A stretch of DNA of 64,000 nucleotides, taken from the NCBI RefSeq assembly GCF_003855155.1, contig NZ_CP034073.1, forward strand, positions 1,674,001 through 1,738,000, given 5' to 3'. The stretch is from Shewanella psychromarinicola. Its GTDB lineage: Bacteria; Pseudomonadota; Gammaproteobacteria; Enterobacterales; Shewanellaceae. This document shows positions 62,511 through 64,000 of the stretch, in pieces; positions within the stretch are counted from its first letter, which is position 1; every line of letters starts with the position of its first letter. The notes below the pieces were generated by a model. It ran no database searches. It saw nothing but the letters and a program-made list of their open reading frames with translations, and was not told the DNA's origin. The position numbers and the translations under genes are program-made.

Positions 62511-63611
62511 TACCCGTGATCATTGAAAATGCTTGATTTTGTCCCAAATGGGATCATCATAGCCCCATGAAACAAATTACACTCTCGCCAGAACAAAAAG
62601 TAGCATTGGAAACTCGACATAAAAGCTCGAGTGATAGGCGTGAGTGTGATCGCATTAAAGCCATTTTACTACGCGATGAAAATTGGCCAACGCCAATGAT
62701 TGCCCAAGCGTTACGTATTCACGAAACGACCGTAGTTCGATACATTGATGCCTATGCTCACGACCAAAAACTCACGTGTAATAGTGGCGGCTCCTTAAGT
62801 TATCTGAGTCAAGAGCAAACTGAACTATTGATTGCACACCTGTGTGAGGTGACCTACTTGCATAGCCATCAAATAGTCGCTTATATCTCAGAACAATTTC
62901 AGATTAAGTACACAGTGTCAGGCCTCAATAAATGGCTGCATAAACATCAGTTCAGCTATAAAAACCCTAAAGGGGTTCCTCACAAATTTGATGAAGACAA
63001 ACAAACGGCTTTCATTGAATATTATGAGCAACTAAAATCCTCGTTAACCCCTGATGAACCGTTATTATTTATGGATGCGGTTCATCCGACCCAAGCCACA
63101 AAAATCACCGCTGGCTGGATAAAAAAAGGCGTTGATAAACCGATAGAAACGACGGGAAGCCGAACCCGTATTAACGTGGTTGGTGCAATCCGACTTGGTC
63201 ACTTAACAGAAGCGGTCATTGAGCAATATAGCAAAACGGTTAACGGTGCATCCATCATCGATTTTTTAAACCAAATTAGAGCGCGTTACTCAACAAGTGG
63301 TGTTATCCATTTGGTGCTTGATGGCGCTGGATACCATCGAAATGCCTTAGTGGTTAAAGAGGCTAAAAATCTGAATATAACATTGCATTACCTGCCGCCT
63401 TATAGTCCAAATTTAAACCCAATAGAACGATTGTGGAAGGTGATGAATAAACATGCGAGGAATGGGCAATACTTCGCAACGACAAAAGAATTCCGACGAA
63501 AAATCACTGACTTTTTTAGCATCACCCTCCCCGATATTGCCGATACACTCGGTGATACAATTAATGATAACTTTCAGAAATTAAAAACTGCAGTTTGAAT
63601 TCACTTGAGTA
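62511..63611 (+). mobile_element. IS630-family insertion sequence at the mscS start
   Basis: About 1101 bp, flanked by TA on both sides (62509-62510 and 63612-63613), the TA duplication of IS630/Tc1 elements. The ends are weakly inverted: left TACCCGTGATCATTGAAAATGC and right, read inward, TACTCAAGTGAATTCAAACT. It lies one base upstream of the mscS ATG and separates mscS from its ribosome site and promoter. The transposase frame is intact. Confidence 0.85.
62567..63598 (+). CDS. IS630-family transposase
   Basis: 343 residues. The N-terminal winged-helix region has DRRECDRIKAILLRDENWP and IAQALRIHETTVVRYIDAY. The DDE core has LLFMDAVHPTQATK (first Asp), IHLVLDGAGYHRNALV (second Asp) and LPPYSPNLNPIERLWKVMNKHA (catalytic Glu), which is the IS630 signature. 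It performs cut-and-paste at TA dinucleotides. The frame is intact and ends 13 bases before the right end of the element. Confidence 0.95.
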   Translation: MKQITLSPEQKVALETRHKSSSDRRECDRIKAILLRDENWPTPMIAQALRIHETTVVRYIDAYAHDQKLTCNSGGSLSYLSQEQTELLIAHLCEVTYLHSHQIVAYISEQFQIKYTVSGLNKWLHKHQFSYKNPKGVPHKFDEDKQTAFIEYYEQLKSSLTPDEPLLFMDAVHPTQATKITAGWIKKGVDKPIETTGSRTRINVVGAIRLGHLTEAVIEQYSKTVNGASIIDFLNQIRARYSTSGVIHLVLDGAGYHRNALVVKEAKNLNITLHYLPPYSPNLNPIERLWKVMNKHARNGQYFATTKEFRRKITDFFSITLPDIADTLGDTINDNFQKLKTAV

Positions 63612-63674
63612 TATAAGGTCGTCCTTTGACGCTGAGTTTTGCATATAATAGTCGAAAATTCCTGTTGGAGCCAA
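63612..63674 (-). promoter_or_regulatory. Displaced native promoter and ribosome site of mscS
   Basis: On the minus strand, TTGGCT (63669-63674) and TATTAT (63645-63650) are spaced 18 bases apart, followed by AAAGGA (63622-63627). With the IS removed and one TA restored, AAAGGA would lie nine bases before the mscS ATG. The insertion has therefore cut expression signals from the gene. Confidence 0.7.
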
Positions 63675-63736
63675 GTACAGTAATGGGTCGGTTAATTTGT
63701 TATACTTGCCGCCATTATTGAACCGAGGGAATTCTC

Positions 63737-64000
63737 ATGTCGCTGCAATGTGCTCATTGCTATAAATCTTTTTCAATTGCGAAAGTGACTGGCAGTCGCG
63801 GCAAAGGTTTGTCGGTAGAAGTGCAATGTCCGCACTGTTTGGCTTGGCTTGGGCATAATAAATTACTGGCAATTGCCAAAATAGTGGGGTTTTATGGTGG
63901 CGTAATCTCAGCCGCAGTAGGTTATTTTGTTGAGGGTGTTGGATTTATCACCACGCCATTGATTATTTTGGCCGTTATCATGGTTGGTATCTCGCACGTT
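63737..64000 (+). CDS. Zinc-ribbon membrane protein, N-terminal part
   Basis: Partial, 88 residues visible, open at the window end. GAGGGA precedes the ATG. The start MSLQCAHCYKSFSIAKVTGSRG continues with VQCPHCLAWLGH, giving two CXXC pairs 22 residues apart, a zinc-ribbon arrangement. It is followed by two hydrophobic segments. The family is not recognised from this fragment. Confidence 0.7.
   Translation, partial: MSLQCAHCYKSFSIAKVTGSRGKGLSVEVQCPHCLAWLGHNKLLAIAKIVGFYGGVISAAVGYFVEGVGFITTPLIILAVIMVGISHV

Noticed and set aside
62510..62620. Extended N-terminus for MscS inside the IS630 element
   Set aside because: The extension consists of IS sequence and would bury the signal peptide; it is an accident of the insertion.

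Overview
The window reads as a chromosomal segment of a marine gammaproteobacterium, most likely Shewanella. This is inferred from gene content: an octaheme tetrathionate-reductase-type cytochrome with its DUF3373 porin and monoheme cytochrome, a TorF-type porin, a MetJ/metB/metL/metF set, MtgA and many c-type hemes. No species assignment was tested. Most genes have the moderate G+C of the chromosome, but three islets (about 11.4-12.5 kb, 15.25-16.3 kb and 39.25-40.05 kb) are clearly AT-rich.

Layout: 1-3.4 kb is the end of a metal-efflux RND operon (adaptor plus CzcA/CusA pump). 3.5-5.4 kb holds a cation/proton antiporter and a small membrane protein. 5.6-11.2 kb is an internally duplicated beta-helix lipoprotein and a TonB-dependent receptor. 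11.5-12.4 kb is an AT-rich two-gene orphan unit. 13.5-16.3 kb contains two copies (A, B) of a structured dispersed repeat around a CX4R phosphatase, then an AT-rich HEPN-type gene. 16.3-22 kb has a B12-binding radical SAM protein, mtgA, a decayed phosphatase paralogue, a DsbA-family protein and a glycerophosphodiesterase. 22.1-25.7 kb is a TAXI-TRAP transporter operon with its DUF1850 gene. 25.8-29.8 kb has ppaC, a YhcH/YjgK protein, a Lon-N-domain protein and a pseudouridine synthase.

29.9-33.5 kb is the octaheme cytochrome / porin / monoheme cytochrome operon, followed by a TSUP anion permease. 34.7-38.9 kb is metJ divergent from metB-metL across paired Met boxes. Repeat copy C (39.0-39.4 kb) precedes an AT-rich DEDDy exonuclease gene. 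A VOC protein follows, then an IS4-family element lying inside that gene's terminator. metF (42.9 kb) has its own Met boxes. 43.9-45.7 kb is a cytochrome pair resembling TsdB-TsdA (thiosulfate dehydrogenase). 45.9-49.4 kb includes small genes, an AgcS symporter and two genes broken by in-frame stops. 49.5-60.5 kb is mostly housekeeping and conserved hypothetical genes (QEGLA metallopeptidase-like protein, TorF porin, HU, double-receiver protein, TraB/GumN, MaoC, aldo/keto reductase). 60.9-64 kb is an mscS gene cut off from its promoter and ribosome-binding site by an IS630-family insertion, then a partial zinc-ribbon membrane protein.

The most unusual signal is the repeat family. Copies B and C each continue into a second conserved leader of about 165-175 bp that ends just before the ribosome-binding site of an unrelated AT-rich accessory gene: a HEPN protein at B and a 3'-5' exonuclease at C. 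This looks like a repeat-plus-leader module carrying exchangeable, possibly defence-related cargo. Other points of interest are the two precise IS insertions, a gene in which all three premature stops fall where Trp is expected, and clustering of sulfur-oxyanion redox genes.
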